Positions 1 to 8,657 of a stretch of 64,000 nucleotides of DNA are shown here, one piece after another (the first letter of the stretch is position 1; the number at the start of each line of letters is the position of its first letter). The notes beneath the pieces were generated by a model. That model did no database searches. It saw only the letters and a list, made by a program, of their open reading frames with translations, and was not told the origin of the DNA. Made by a program: the position numbers and the translations under genes. Source of the stretch: an uncultured Oscillospiraceae bacterium (GTDB lineage: Bacteria > Bacillota > Clostridia > Oscillospirales > Oscillospiraceae); assembly GCA_934565655.1 (NCBI GenBank), contig CAKTIE010000003.1:1-64000 (forward strand). Direction: 5' to 3'.

Positions 1-2
1 AT

Positions 3-38
3 AAAAAGAACACCATCCGTATGGATGGTGTTCTTTTT
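3..38. terminator. Bidirectional rho-independent terminator
   Basis: A near-perfect inverted repeat (AAAAAGAACACCATCC, four-base loop GTAT, then its complement) ends in five T on the plus strand and, because of the leading A run, also in five T on the minus strand. It probably ends a gene lying left of the window. Confidence 0.85.
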
Positions 39-50
39 ATGTATAATTCC

Positions 51-551
51 GCTTCGCTCGAATAGCTGGGCGGGGCATCCCCTCCCCGCCCAGACCCGCC
101 CCATGCGGAGCGGGAGTAGCTGCGATTGCTGATAAAAAAGCTTGTGACGAAAGTCATAGGGGTTTTGCTTTTGTTTTACAGGGGCGCCACTTTTACGAGC
201 GGTGTCCTTGTTACCTTTAGTCATGAAGTTTAAATGGCTCTGTTGCGGTGCCCAAAATTTCCACGCTGCCTTACGCCGGGCGCTTGAAATTTTGACCGCG
301 GCCACTCGCTCACCTCGCTTCATCTGCCACTGGCAGAGCCGTTTTCCCTTACGCCTGATCAGTGCAACATTCTCCTTTTAGAAGGGCAGGATGGCGCGTT
401 TTGTGTGATCTGTGAATTCTGCTCTGAAATAGCCGTCATCTTTTGTCATCATTTACACTTTACATTAGTGTGATAAAGTGGTAGAGTATTACCATACTAA
501 AAATACAGAACGGCAGCAGGAAGATCGCCGTCGAAAAAGGAGAAAAGTAAC
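51..551. other. Non-coding upstream region with nested inverted repeats
   Basis: No convincing reading frame is seen in these 500 bases. A 10-bp GC-rich stem (CTGGGCGGGG with CCCCGCCCAG) lies at 65-92. A nested structure spans 236-340: outer arms GGCTCTG (236-242) and CAGAGCC (334-340), inner arms GCGGT (245-249) with ACCGC (295-299) and AAAATTTC (254-261) with GAAATTTT (286-293), plus a local stem CTGCCA/TGGCAG at 324-336. Close to the gene, CACTTTA (456-462) and TAAAGTG (74 notation: 474-480) form another dyad, and TGGTA/TACCA at 79-83 and 90-94 of the same block (479-494) a smaller one. A TTTACA at 459-464 with TAGAGT 17 bases later is only a weak promoter candidate. Whether the nested structure is an RNA or a decayed repeat cannot be told. 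Confidence 0.4.
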
Positions 552-1364
552 ATGAAAAAGTTTTTGGTAATGATGCTGGCACTGGTCATGGTGCTGAGCC
601 TGGCGGCCTGCGGTAATCAGGCGACCCCTGATGCAAACACTGACGACAACAGCGACACCCCCGCTGAGCTGACCTACGCCGTGGAAGCCGGCAGCGCCGG
701 TGAGGAAGTGGCCAACGAAAATGGCTGGAAGATCAACTCCGTTGCATCTCAGGCTGACGCGCTGATGGAAGTGGATGCTGGCACCTCTGATGCCGCCATC
801 ATCGACCTGCTGATGGCCGGCGCCATGGTGGGCGAGGGCACCAGCTATCCCAACCTGAAGGTCACCGATCAGAAGCTGACCACCGAGCTGTACGGCGTTG
901 GCTGCCGCAAGGGCAGCGATCTGGCCTCTTACATCAACAGTGTGCTGGCTGAGACCTATGCCGACGGTACCATGCAGGAGATCGCCGCCACCTACGGCGT
1001 GCAGGAGTCCCTGGTGGAGCAGACTGCTGTTGAGTTTGTCGCTTCCGAGTCTGACAGCGACGTGGCCTACATCCAGGACAAGGGCAAGCTGGTGGTCGGT
1101 ATCACCGAGTTCGAGCCCATGGATTACAAGGATGCCAACGGCGAGTGGATCGGCTTTGACGCCGACATGGCCAAGCTGGTGGCCGAGAAGCTGGGCGTTG
1201 ATGTCGAGTTCGTGGTCATTGACTGGGACATGAAGGTCAACGAGCTGGACAGCAAGAACATCGACGTGGTGTGGAACGGCATGACCCTGACCGAGGGCGT
1301 GATGGCAGCCATGGAGTGCTCCAACGCCTACTGCAACAACGCACAGGTGGTCATCACCAAGTAA
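552..1364 (+). CDS. Polar amino-acid ABC transporter substrate-binding lipoprotein, halves in permuted order
   Basis: Binding component of an amino-acid importer, anchored outside the membrane as a lipoprotein: lipobox LAAC places the lipidated Cys at residue 20, followed by a Thr/Asp/Asn-rich linker. In the usual SBP_bac_3 family order the start of the mature domain (GKLVVGITEFEPMDY ... NAQVV) precedes the segment beginning LTFAVEAGSAGE. Here the order is reversed: residues 40 to about 160 are the second half (LTYAVEAGSAGEE through AATYGV) and residues 171-270 are the first half (VAYIQDKGKLVVG to NAQVVITK). Only about 15 residues usually linking the halves are missing, and the total of 270 aa is normal for the family. 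A ribosome site AAGGAGA precedes the ATG. Permease and ATPase genes follow. Family and permutation are read directly; ligand specificity is unknown, and a misassembly is possible. Confidence 0.85.
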   Translation: MKKFLVMMLALVMVLSLAACGNQATPDANTDDNSDTPAELTYAVEAGSAGEEVANENGWKINSVASQADALMEVDAGTSDAAIIDLLMAGAMVGEGTSYPNLKVTDQKLTTELYGVGCRKGSDLASYINSVLAETYADGTMQEIAATYGVQESLVEQTAVEFVASESDSDVAYIQDKGKLVVGITEFEPMDYKDANGEWIGFDADMAKLVAEKLGVDVEFVVIDWDMKVNELDSKNIDVVWNGMTLTEGVMAAMECSNAYCNNAQVVITK

Positions 1365-1405
1365 GTTGCCAAACGGCAAAAATTATGCTATGATAAGTTT
1401 CCCAT

Positions 1406-1432
1406 GGCAGAGGGCGGAACACGTCCTCTGCC
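1406..1432 (+). promoter_or_regulatory. Intergenic hairpin between binding protein and permease
   Basis: GGCAGAGG (1406-1413) pairs with CCTCTGCC (1425-1432), followed by only a short T run. Such hairpins in importer operons commonly protect the upstream message or partly terminate transcription, so that more binding protein than permease is made; this role is inferred. Confidence 0.45.
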
Positions 1433-1503
1433 TTTGGGCGGCTTTTGAAACGGTTATTTTGTCGCTTTTTGCAGACCCCATTATACATTAAAGGAGTTTT
1501 GTC

Positions 1504-2160
1504 ATGTTCTGGACCGTCACCCTCGCGCTGCTTCAGGGTATGGGCGAGCTTTTTAAGATCTTTTTCCTGACGCTGCTGTTCTCCCTACCGCTGGGATTGC
1601 TCATCGCCTTTGCTCTGCGCAGCCGGTGCAAGCCGGTGAGCTGGCTGTTCAACGTGATCGTGTGGATCATCCGCGGTACGCCGCTGATGCTGCAGCTGAT
1701 CATCATTTTCTACGGCCCCGGCAAGTGGTTCAACAACAACATCTGGGGCTACTTCTCTGACGGCCGTATGGCGGCGTGCGTGATCGCCTTTGTGATCAAC
1801 TACGCCTGCTACTTTGCCGTGATCTACAAGGGCGGCATCGAGAGCGTGCCGGTGGGACAGCGTGAGGCCGGACAGGTGCTGGGCATGACCAAGAGCCAGA
1901 TCTTTTTCCAGGTCACGCTGCTGCAGATGGTCAAGCGCATCGTACCCCCCATGTCCAACGAGATCATTACCCTGGTGAAGGACACCTCTCTGGCCCGGAT
2001 CATCGCCATCATGGAGCTGACCAAGATGGGCGAGAGCTTTATCAAGTCCAAGGGTATCACATGGCCCCTGTTCTATACGGGTGTGTTCTATCTGGCCTTT
2101 GTGGGTGTCCTGACGCTGCTGTTCAACTACATTGAGCGGAAGCTCAGCTACTTTAAGTAA
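1504..2160 (+). CDS. Amino-acid ABC transporter permease (HisM/GlnP type)
   Basis: Membrane channel subunit of the polar amino-acid importer, probably acting as a homodimer with two copies of the ATPase. The 218-aa product has about five hydrophobic helices. The conserved EAA loop, which docks onto the ATPase, starts near residue 121 (EAGQVLGMTKSQIFFQ). Length and the ending on a basic tail are typical of the family. ATG at 1504 is preceded by AAAGGAG. It lies 139 bases after the binding-protein gene and 12 bases before the ATPase gene, so the three form one operon. No second permease is present. Confidence 0.93.
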   Translation: MFWTVTLALLQGMGELFKIFFLTLLFSLPLGLLIAFALRSRCKPVSWLFNVIVWIIRGTPLMLQLIIIFYGPGKWFNNNIWGYFSDGRMAACVIAFVINYACYFAVIYKGGIESVPVGQREAGQVLGMTKSQIFFQVTLLQMVKRIVPPMSNEIITLVKDTSLARIIAIMELTKMGESFIKSKGITWPLFYTGVFYLAFVGVLTLLFNYIERKLSYFK

Positions 2161-2172
2161 GGAGGTATCACC

Positions 2173-2943
2173 ATGACGATTCTGGACGTACAGCACATCG
2201 AAAAGCACTTTGGCGATACCCCGGTGCTGAAGGACATCAGCTTCTCTCTGGAGGAGGGGCAGGCCCTCAGCATCATCGGCTCCTCCGGCAGCGGCAAGAC
2301 CACGCTGCTGCGGTGCCTGAACTTTCTGGAGACGCCGGATCACGGCGTGATCTCCGTCCGGGGCGAGACGCTGTTTGACGCTGCCGACCCTGCCACCCGC
2401 CGGGAGGCGGATATCCGCAAGAAGCGGCTGCACTTCGGTCTGGTGTTCCAGAGCTTCAACCTGTTCCCCCAGTATACGGCGCTGGAAAACGTGACGCTGG
2501 CCCGGAAGCTGATGGCAAAAACGGAAAAGACCGGCGAGAGCGAGACCGCCATTCTGGAGGAGGGCAGGGCGCTGCTGGAGAAGATGGGCCTTGCCGACCG
2601 GATGGAGAACTATCCCCACCAGCTGTCGGGCGGTCAGCAGCAGCGGGTGGCCATTGCCCGCGCGCTGGCCATGAAGCCGGATATTCTGTGCTTTGACGAG
2701 CCTACCTCCGCCCTTGACCCGGAGCTGACCGGCGAGGTGCTGAAGGTCATCCGCGGCCTTGCCCAGCAGCACACCACCATGATCATCGTCACCCATGAGA
2801 TGGCCTTCGCCCGTGATGTGGCGGATCAGGTGATCTTCATGGACGGCGGCGTGATCGTGGAGCAGGGCCCGGCCCGCGAGGTCATTGACAATCCCCAGCA
2901 GGAGCGCACCCGCCATTTCCTGGCCCGGTACGCCGAGCAGTAA
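2173..2943 (+). CDS. Amino-acid ABC transporter ATP-binding protein (GlnQ type)
   Basis: Cytoplasmic ATPase that powers the importer encoded by the two preceding genes. The 256-aa protein carries the full nucleotide-binding set: Walker A GSSGSGKTT at about residues 36-44, Q-loop region (GLVFQSFNLFPQYT), signature LSGGQQQR near 152, Walker B ILCFDEPTSALD near 170, and the switch histidine in VTHEMAFA. These motifs and the closing MDGGVIVEQG are characteristic of polar amino-acid ATPases. GGAGG precedes the ATG at 2173. A strong terminator follows directly, closing the operon. Confidence 0.95.
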   Translation: MTILDVQHIEKHFGDTPVLKDISFSLEEGQALSIIGSSGSGKTTLLRCLNFLETPDHGVISVRGETLFDAADPATRREADIRKKRLHFGLVFQSFNLFPQYTALENVTLARKLMAKTEKTGESETAILEEGRALLEKMGLADRMENYPHQLSGGQQQRVAIARALAMKPDILCFDEPTSALDPELTGEVLKVIRGLAQQHTTMIIVTHEMAFARDVADQVIFMDGGVIVEQGPAREVIDNPQQERTRHFLARYAEQ

Positions 2944-2951
2944 AAATGTTT

Positions 2952-2986
2952 ATCCCGCCGCGGTGTATGCCGCGGCGGGATTTTTT
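2952..2986 (+). terminator. Rho-independent terminator of the amino-acid importer operon
   Basis: ATCCCGCCGCGG and its complement form a 12-bp GC-rich stem with a short loop, followed by six T. Confidence 0.92.
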
Positions 2987-2997
2987 GCGGTTTCTGA

Positions 2998-3026
2998 TTG
3001 AATCCGCCCCCGGATTGCGGTATAAT
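2998..3026 (+). promoter_or_regulatory. SigA-type promoter for murD
   Basis: TTGAAT at 2998-3003 and TATAAT at 3021-3026 with a 17-base spacer, 36 bases upstream of the murD start and just downstream of the preceding terminator. Confidence 0.75.
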
Positions 3027-3061
3027 ATATCAGATTTTATTTCGATAAGGGAGGCTATCCC

Positions 3062-4447
3062 ATGACATTGCGAGAGTATCTGGATTCCATCAAGCATAAG
3101 ACCGTAGCCGTGGTGGGCATCGGCGTCAGCAACGAGCCGCTGATCCGCATGCTGCTGGGCGAGGGCATTGCCGTCACCGCCTGCGACAAGCGGACGCGGG
3201 AGCAGCTGGGCCAGCTGGCCGGTGAGCTGGAGGGCCTCGGCGCGCGGCTGCAATTAGGCCCGGACTATCTGGAGGGGCTGGATCAGGACGTTATCTTCCG
3301 CACGCCGGGCCTGCGGCCCGATGTGCCCCAGCTGGCAAAGGCCGTGGCTCAGGGCAGTGAACTGACCTCCGAGATGGAGGTGTTCTTCCGGGTGTGCCCC
3401 TGCACCATCATCGCCGTCACCGGCAGCGACGGAAAGACCACCACTACCACCATCATCGCTGAGCTTCTGAAGAAGGCGGGCAATACCGTCCATGTGGGCG
3501 GCAACATCGGCCATCCCCTGCTGTGCGAGGCCGGGAGCATGCGCTCCACCGACTACGCGGTGCTGGAGCTGTCCAGCTTCCAGCTGATGACCATGCCGTA
3601 CAGCCCTCACATCGCCGTGGTGACCAATCTGGCCCCCAATCATCTGGACGTGCATAAGGACATGGCGGAGTATGTGGCCGCCAAGGAGAACATCTTCCGC
3701 CACCAGAAGCCGGGCGACAAGGCCATTTTCAACTTCGACAACGCCATCACCCGCCGGCAGGGAGAGAGCGTCCCCGACCGGGCGGTGTATTTCAGCCGTC
3801 AGGGCGAGCCGGAAAAGGGCGTGTTCCTGCGGGGCGACGCCATCGTCTGCCGTGACGGCGCGGGCGAGCGCACCGTCATGACCACCGGGGATATCAAGCT
3901 GCCCGGCGTCCACAATGTGGAGAATTACATGGCGGCAGCCGCCGCTGTGGACGGTCTGGTGCCGGATGAGACCATCCGGGAGTTTGCCCGTGAATTCGGC
4001 GGCGTGGAGCACCGTATCGAGCTGGTGCGCACCTATAAGGGGGTGCGGTACTATAACGATTCCATCGCCAGCAGCCCCAGCCGCACCACGGCGGGCCTGC
4101 GCTCCTTCCCGGAGAAGGTGATCCTGATCGCCGGCGGCTATGACAAGCACATCCCCTTCGACGCCCTGGGCGGCGAGATCGTGGAGCATGTCAAGCTGCT
4201 GGTGCTGTGCGGCGCCACCGCCGACAAGATCCGCGCCGCCGTGGAGAACGCCGAGGGCTATCGGCCCGGCCATCCGGAGATCGTGGATGTCACCCCCTTC
4301 CAGAAGGCGGTGGAGACCGCCCGCGACCGTGCCGTTCCCGGCGATGTGGTGACGCTGTCGCCTGCCTGCGCGGCTTTTGACCAGTTCAAGAACTTTGCCG
4401 AGCGGGGCAAGACCTTCAAGGCCATCATCAACAGCTGGGAGGAATAA
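3062..4447 (+). CDS. murD: UDP-N-acetylmuramoylalanine--D-glutamate ligase
   Basis: Cytoplasmic peptidoglycan precursor enzyme that adds D-glutamate to UDP-MurNAc-L-alanine using ATP. The 461-aa length fits MurD. An N-terminal Rossmann-like domain (VAVVGIGVSNEPLIRMLL) is followed by the Mur-ligase ATP loop TGSDGKTTTT near residues 119-128, the central motifs (ELSSFQL, NLAPNHLDVH) and the C-terminal domain with GVEHRIELV and YNDSIASSPSRT, which binds the nucleotide and positions glutamate. It has its own promoter and no other mur genes next to it; yunB and ligA follow closely on the same strand. Confidence 0.96.
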   Translation: MTLREYLDSIKHKTVAVVGIGVSNEPLIRMLLGEGIAVTACDKRTREQLGQLAGELEGLGARLQLGPDYLEGLDQDVIFRTPGLRPDVPQLAKAVAQGSELTSEMEVFFRVCPCTIIAVTGSDGKTTTTTIIAELLKKAGNTVHVGGNIGHPLLCEAGSMRSTDYAVLELSSFQLMTMPYSPHIAVVTNLAPNHLDVHKDMAEYVAAKENIFRHQKPGDKAIFNFDNAITRRQGESVPDRAVYFSRQGEPEKGVFLRGDAIVCRDGAGERTVMTTGDIKLPGVHNVENYMAAAAAVDGLVPDETIREFAREFGGVEHRIELVRTYKGVRYYNDSIASSPSRTTAGLRSFPEKVILIAGGYDKHIPFDALGGEIVEHVKLLVLCGATADKIRAAVENAEGYRPGHPEIVDVTPFQKAVETARDRAVPGDVVTLSPACAAFDQFKNFAERGKTFKAIINSWEE

Positions 4448-4494
4448 GGATAAGCCGCCGCGGCATACCCTTCCCGTGAGGGGAGGTGCATGCC

Positions 4495-5190
4495 GTGGGA
4501 CGCTTGCGCTATCTGCGCCTGACGGGGCGGCAGCGGGCCGGGATCTGGCTGACGCTGCTGGCACTGGCGCTGCTGGCGGCAGCGGCGTCGCTGCTGTGGC
4601 ACCTGAAGCCGGTGATGACCAGCATGGCCACGGCGCGGGTGTCCAACACCGTCAACCGCATCGTATCCGCCGCCGTCAACAAGGCGGTGGCCGACGGCGA
4701 GATCGACTACAACAACTTCGTGATCTTCGATAAGGACGATACGGGGCATATCACCGCCCTGCGCAGCAACGTGGCGGAGGTGAACCGCATGCAGGGCCGC
4801 ATTGCTGACGAGATCCTGCTCCGGCTGGCGGAGGTCTCCACCAGTGAGCTGGAGATCCCGCTGGGAACGCTGACGGGCTCGGCGCTGCTGGCGGGCCGCG
4901 GCCCCAGCCTTTTCGTGCGGATGCAGGCGGTGGGCAGCGCCAGCGCCGCCTTTCGCAACCAGTTCACCGCCGCCGGTATCAACCAGACCCGGCATCAGAT
5001 CTTTCTGGATGTGGATGTGTATATGAGCATCCTGCTGCCGGGTATGAAAACCTCCACAAAGGTCTCCAACGAGATTGCCGTGGCGGAGACGGTGATCGTG
5101 GGCGGTGTGCCGGACACCTATACCTATTTCAGCACCATGCCCGACGAGATCGGTCAGTATGCCGAGGATTATATCATGAACAACGGATAA
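4495..5190 (+). CDS. yunB: Sporulation protein YunB
   Basis: YunB-family protein, in Bacillus a mother-cell sporulation protein of unresolved biochemical role. The product (231 aa from this start) has one transmembrane helix near residues 15-38 (LTLLALALLAAAASLL), then an extracytoplasmic domain with the family pattern: NTVNRIVSAAVNKAV, the YNNFVIFDKDD stretch, LEIPLGTLTGSALLAGRGP and a C-terminal VSNEIAVAETVIVGGVP. I prefer the GTG at 4495 because AGGGGAGGTG (4479-4488) lies at ideal distance; an upstream in-frame GTG at 4486 overlaps that ribosome site. It sits between murD and ligA with short gaps and no separate promoter was seen. Confidence 0.88.
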   Translation: MGRLRYLRLTGRQRAGIWLTLLALALLAAAASLLWHLKPVMTSMATARVSNTVNRIVSAAVNKAVADGEIDYNNFVIFDKDDTGHITALRSNVAEVNRMQGRIADEILLRLAEVSTSELEIPLGTLTGSALLAGRGPSLFVRMQAVGSASAAFRNQFTAAGINQTRHQIFLDVDVYMSILLPGMKTSTKVSNEIAVAETVIVGGVPDTYTYFSTMPDEIGQYAEDYIMNNG

Positions 5191-5203
5191 ATGAGGAAAC
5201 GCC

Positions 5204-7177
5204 ATGGACTATCGTGAAGAAATGAAGCAGCTGCGGGAGACCCTGAACGCCAACGGGTATCTCTACTATGTGCTGGACGCGCCCACCATGTCGGACTATG
5301 AGTACGACCACCTGCTGCGGCGGCTGGAGGATCTGGAGAAGGCGCATCCGGAGGAGATCACCCCCGATTCCCCCACCCAGAGGGTGGGCGGCAAGCTCCT
5401 CAGCCAGTTCGAGGAGGTGCGGCATGAGGTGCCGCTGGAGAGCTTACAGGACGTGTTCAACGGCGACGAGGTGCGGGACTTTCTGGAGAAGGTGGCCGCC
5501 GACCTGCCGGACGCCCTGTACAGCGTGGAGCCCAAGGTGGACGGCTTGTCCGTGGCGCTGGAGTACCGGGACGGCGTGTTCATCCGCGGTGCCACCCGCG
5601 GCGACGGCCGGGTGGGGGAGGACGTGACGGAGAACCTGCGCACCATCCGCTCCATTCCCATGACGCTGCCGGAGAAGCTGCCCCATCTTATCGTCCGGGG
5701 CGAGGTCTATATGGCCCGCAGCGTGTTCGAGGAGATCAACGCCCGGCGGGAGATCGAGGGCAAGCCCCTGATGGCCAATCCCCGCAACGCCGCCGCAGGC
5801 TCACTGCGGCAGCTGGATCCCAAAATCGCCGCCCAGCGGCGGCTGGATATCGCCATCTTCAATTTACAGCTGGCCGAGGGGCGGGAATTCGCCACCCATA
5901 CCGAGACGCTGGACTATCTGGCCTCTCAGCGCTTCAAGGTCATTCCCCACAAGCCGCTGGGCAAAGCGGAGGACATCCTCACCGAGATCGCCCGGCTGGG
6001 GGATGAGCGCATGGCCTTCCCCTTCGACATCGACGGCGCGGTGGTGAAACTGGACAGCCTGCCGGAGCGTGAGGTGCTGGGCAGCACCGCCAAGTGTCCC
6101 CGCTGGGCGGTGGCCTACAAGTACCCGCCGGAGCAGAAGCCCTCGGTGCTGAAGGATATCGTGGTGCAGGTGGGCCGCACCGGCGTGCTGACCCCCAAGG
6201 CGGTGCTGGAGCCGGTGCGTCTGGCGGGCACCACCGTCACCTACGCCACGCTGCACAATCAGGATTTCATCACGTCCAAGGATATCCGCATCGGTGACAC
6301 CGTCATCGTCCAGAAGGCGGGCGAGATCATCCCGGAGATCGTGGAGGTGGTGAAGGACAAGCGTCCGGCGGGCGCTGTGCCCTACTATCTGCCCGAAGTG
6401 TGTCCCGTGTGCGGCGCGCCGGTAAGCCGGGACGAGGACGGCGCGGCCATCCGCTGTACCGGTGCCGAGTGTCCCGCACAGCTGCTGCGGAACCTGACCC
6501 ATTTCACCAGCCGCGCCGCCATGGATATCGACGGCGTAGGCCCGGCGGTGATCCAGTCGCTGGTGGACAGCGGCCTGGTAAAGACCGCCGCCGACCTGTA
6601 CCGCCTGCAGGTGCAGGACATCGCCCAGCTGGACCGCATGGGCGAGAAATCTGCCGCCAACGCCGTGGCTGCCATCGAAAAGAGCAAGGAAAACGACCTG
6701 TGGCGGCTTATCAGCGCCCTGGGCATCCGTCAGGTGGGCGACAAGGCCGCCAAGGTGCTGGCCGCCCACTTCGGCAGCTTCGATGCTCTGGCCGCTGCGT
6801 CGGAGGAGGAGCTGACCGCCATCGACGATGTTGGCCCCATCACCGCCCGCTATATCCGCCAGTGGCTGGAAAGTCCCCAGTCCCAGGATCTGCTCTCCCG
6901 GCTCCGTGAGGCGGGCGTCAACATGACCAGCCATCAGGAGAAGGTGGACGACCGCTTCGCCGGACAGACCTTCGTGCTGACCGGCACGCTGGAGAAATTC
7001 ACCCGTGACGAGGCCGCCGCCATGATCGAGCAGCGCTGCGGCAAGGCCAGCGGTTCGGTCAGTAAGAAAACCACCTATGTGGTGGCCGGTGAGAACGCCG
7101 GAAGCAAGCTGCGCAAGGCGCAGGAGCTGAACATCCCCGTGCTGACGGAGGACGAGTTCCTCTCGATGCTGCAATAA
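5204..7177 (+). CDS. ligA: NAD-dependent DNA ligase
   Basis: Seals nicks in duplex DNA during replication and repair using NAD. The 657-aa protein shows all LigA modules in order: the Ia domain (YYVLDAPTMSDYEYDHLLRRL), adenylation domain with the active-site lysine in EPKVDGLS near residue 110, OB fold, a four-cysteine zinc finger (CPVCGAPV ... CTGAECPAQ), helix-hairpin-helix repeats (ISALGIRQVGDKAA, AIDDVGPITARYI) and a C-terminal BRCT domain (FVLTGTLEKFTRDEA). ATG at 5204 follows GAGGAA. It lies 13 bases after yunB. Confidence 0.97.
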   Translation: MDYREEMKQLRETLNANGYLYYVLDAPTMSDYEYDHLLRRLEDLEKAHPEEITPDSPTQRVGGKLLSQFEEVRHEVPLESLQDVFNGDEVRDFLEKVAADLPDALYSVEPKVDGLSVALEYRDGVFIRGATRGDGRVGEDVTENLRTIRSIPMTLPEKLPHLIVRGEVYMARSVFEEINARREIEGKPLMANPRNAAAGSLRQLDPKIAAQRRLDIAIFNLQLAEGREFATHTETLDYLASQRFKVIPHKPLGKAEDILTEIARLGDERMAFPFDIDGAVVKLDSLPEREVLGSTAKCPRWAVAYKYPPEQKPSVLKDIVVQVGRTGVLTPKAVLEPVRLAGTTVTYATLHNQDFITSKDIRIGDTVIVQKAGEIIPEIVEVVKDKRPAGAVPYYLPEVCPVCGAPVSRDEDGAAIRCTGAECPAQLLRNLTHFTSRAAMDIDGVGPAVIQSLVDSGLVKTAADLYRLQVQDIAQLDRMGEKSAANAVAAIEKSKENDLWRLISALGIRQVGDKAAKVLAAHFGSFDALAAASEEELTAIDDVGPITARYIRQWLESPQSQDLLSRLREAGVNMTSHQEKVDDRFAGQTFVLTGTLEKFTRDEAAAMIEQRCGKASGSVSKKTTYVVAGENAGSKLRKAQELNIPVLTEDEFLSMLQ

Positions 7178-7218
7178 TACTACTGCAACAAATTGCTTTG
7201 ACAAAGGAGGGCCTTTCC

Positions 7219-8487
7219 ATGGCAGACAACACCGATCTGAAGCTGAGACATCAGGTAATTTACAGTATTTTCGTCCGCGGACACACGAAGGAGGGCACCT
7301 TCCGCGCCCTGGAGGGCGATCTTGACCGCCTGCGGGCGCTGGGCGCGGATATCCTGTGGCTGATGCCCATCCATCCCATCGGCGAGGAGGGCCGCAAGGG
7401 CACCATGGGCAGTCCCTACGCCATCCGAGACTACCGGGCGGTGAACCCGGACATGGGCACCATCGACGATCTGCGCCATCTGGTGGACGCCATCCACGAG
7501 CGGGGCATGAAGTGCATCATCGACGTGGTGTATAACCACACCTCGCCGGATTCCGTGCTGGCCGCCGAACACCCGGAGTTCTTCCTGCGGGACGCGGAGG
7601 GCAAGCCCACCCGCAAGGTGGCCGACTGGTGGGACATCGTGGATCTGGATTACACCAACCGCGACCTGTGGCGCTATCAGATCGACACGCTGAAGCAGTG
7701 GGCCGCCATCGTGGACGGCTTCCGCTGCGATGTGGCCAGCGCCGTGCCGGTGGAGTTCTGGCAGCAGGCCCATGACGAGGTGGAGACCGTCCGCCCCGGC
7801 TGCATCTGGCTGGCGGAGAGCGTCCACGGCGCTCATGTGCTGGCCATGCGGAAGATGGGCGCGTACTGCGCCACGGATACCGAGCTGCATCAGGTATTCG
7901 ACATGAGCTACGACTACGACGTGTGGCCCTGGTATGAGGGCGTGCTGACCGACAGGGTGACCCTGCGGGAGTACGCCAATATCCTGAACTATCAGGAGCT
8001 GACCTACCCCAACAGCTATGTGAAGGCCCGGTATCTGGAAAACCACGATACGCCCCGGGGCGCAAGCTGGATGCACGGCGACACGCAGCTGGACAACTGG
8101 CTGGCCTTCCTCTATTTCCAGCGGGGCGCCACCATGCTGTACAGCGGCATGGAGTACGCGCCCTGTGAGCGGGTGGACTTCTTCGAGAACCAGAGCAACT
8201 ACGGCGACATGCGCCGGGACGTGCAGCTCCAGCTGCGGAAGCTGAAGGAGATCAAGGAGACCCTGCCCATCACCGGCGGCTACTGGCTGGAGGAGACGGA
8301 CGGCCTGATGCTGGGCCATTACGAGGGCCCGGAGGGTAAGGTACTGGGCGTGTTCGACCTGCTGGAGCGCGGCGCGGGCCGCGTGAAGGTGGCGCTGCCC
8401 GACGGAACGTACCAAAACCGCCTGGGCGGCACCGTGACCGTAACGGACGGACATCTTGCTTTTGACGGTGCGCCTGTGGTGATCTGA
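7219..8487 (+). CDS. GH13 alpha-amylase-family glycosidase
   Basis: Cytoplasmic glycoside hydrolase of the alpha-amylase clan; no signal peptide is seen. The 422-aa protein has the four GH13 regions: VVYNHT near residue 104, GFRCDVAS with the nucleophile Asp171, WLAES with the acid/base Glu200, and ENHD with Asp277. The short catalytic barrel followed by a small C-terminal beta domain resembles trehalose- or maltooligosaccharide-type cytoplasmic GH13 enzymes, but the exact substrate cannot be assigned. The start is ATG 7219 because AAAGGAGG (7203-7210) precedes it; a TTG seven codons upstream lies before that site. It stands 41 bases after ligA; no clear plus-strand terminator follows. Confidence 0.88.
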   Translation: MADNTDLKLRHQVIYSIFVRGHTKEGTFRALEGDLDRLRALGADILWLMPIHPIGEEGRKGTMGSPYAIRDYRAVNPDMGTIDDLRHLVDAIHERGMKCIIDVVYNHTSPDSVLAAEHPEFFLRDAEGKPTRKVADWWDIVDLDYTNRDLWRYQIDTLKQWAAIVDGFRCDVASAVPVEFWQQAHDEVETVRPGCIWLAESVHGAHVLAMRKMGAYCATDTELHQVFDMSYDYDVWPWYEGVLTDRVTLREYANILNYQELTYPNSYVKARYLENHDTPRGASWMHGDTQLDNWLAFLYFQRGATMLYSGMEYAPCERVDFFENQSNYGDMRRDVQLQLRKLKEIKETLPITGGYWLEETDGLMLGHYEGPEGKVLGVFDLLERGAGRVKVALPDGTYQNRLGGTVTVTDGHLAFDGAPVVI

Positions 8488-8552
8488 TTTGACTTTTTTC
8501 ACAAAAAAATTTCCCCCTCATCGGGGAAAACGCAGAAATCCTATCGGCTGAA

Positions 8553-8585
8553 TTGACTTTCCCTCGAAACGTGTTATCATATAAT
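8553..8585 (+). promoter_or_regulatory. Promoter region of the pyruvate:ferredoxin oxidoreductase gene
   Basis: TTGACT at 8553-8558 is followed after 16 bases by TATCAT (8575-8580) and, overlapping it, by a perfect TATAAT (8580-8585, spacer 21). The first pairing has the better spacing. The 170-base gap 8488-8657 holds this promoter and a small CCCC/GGGG hairpin near 8513-8526 without a T run. Confidence 0.6.
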
Positions 8586-8657
8586 ATTGTATATCTGTGC
8601 GTTTTTGCCGTGTTTTTGCGGTGAAATGTGCCCGGAATAAAGAGGAGGAAAAGAGAA

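Noticed and set aside
8504-8530. Terminator after the GH13 gene
   Set aside because: The small CCCC/GGGG hairpin has an A run before it and no T run after it on the plus strand, so it does not look like a terminator for that gene.
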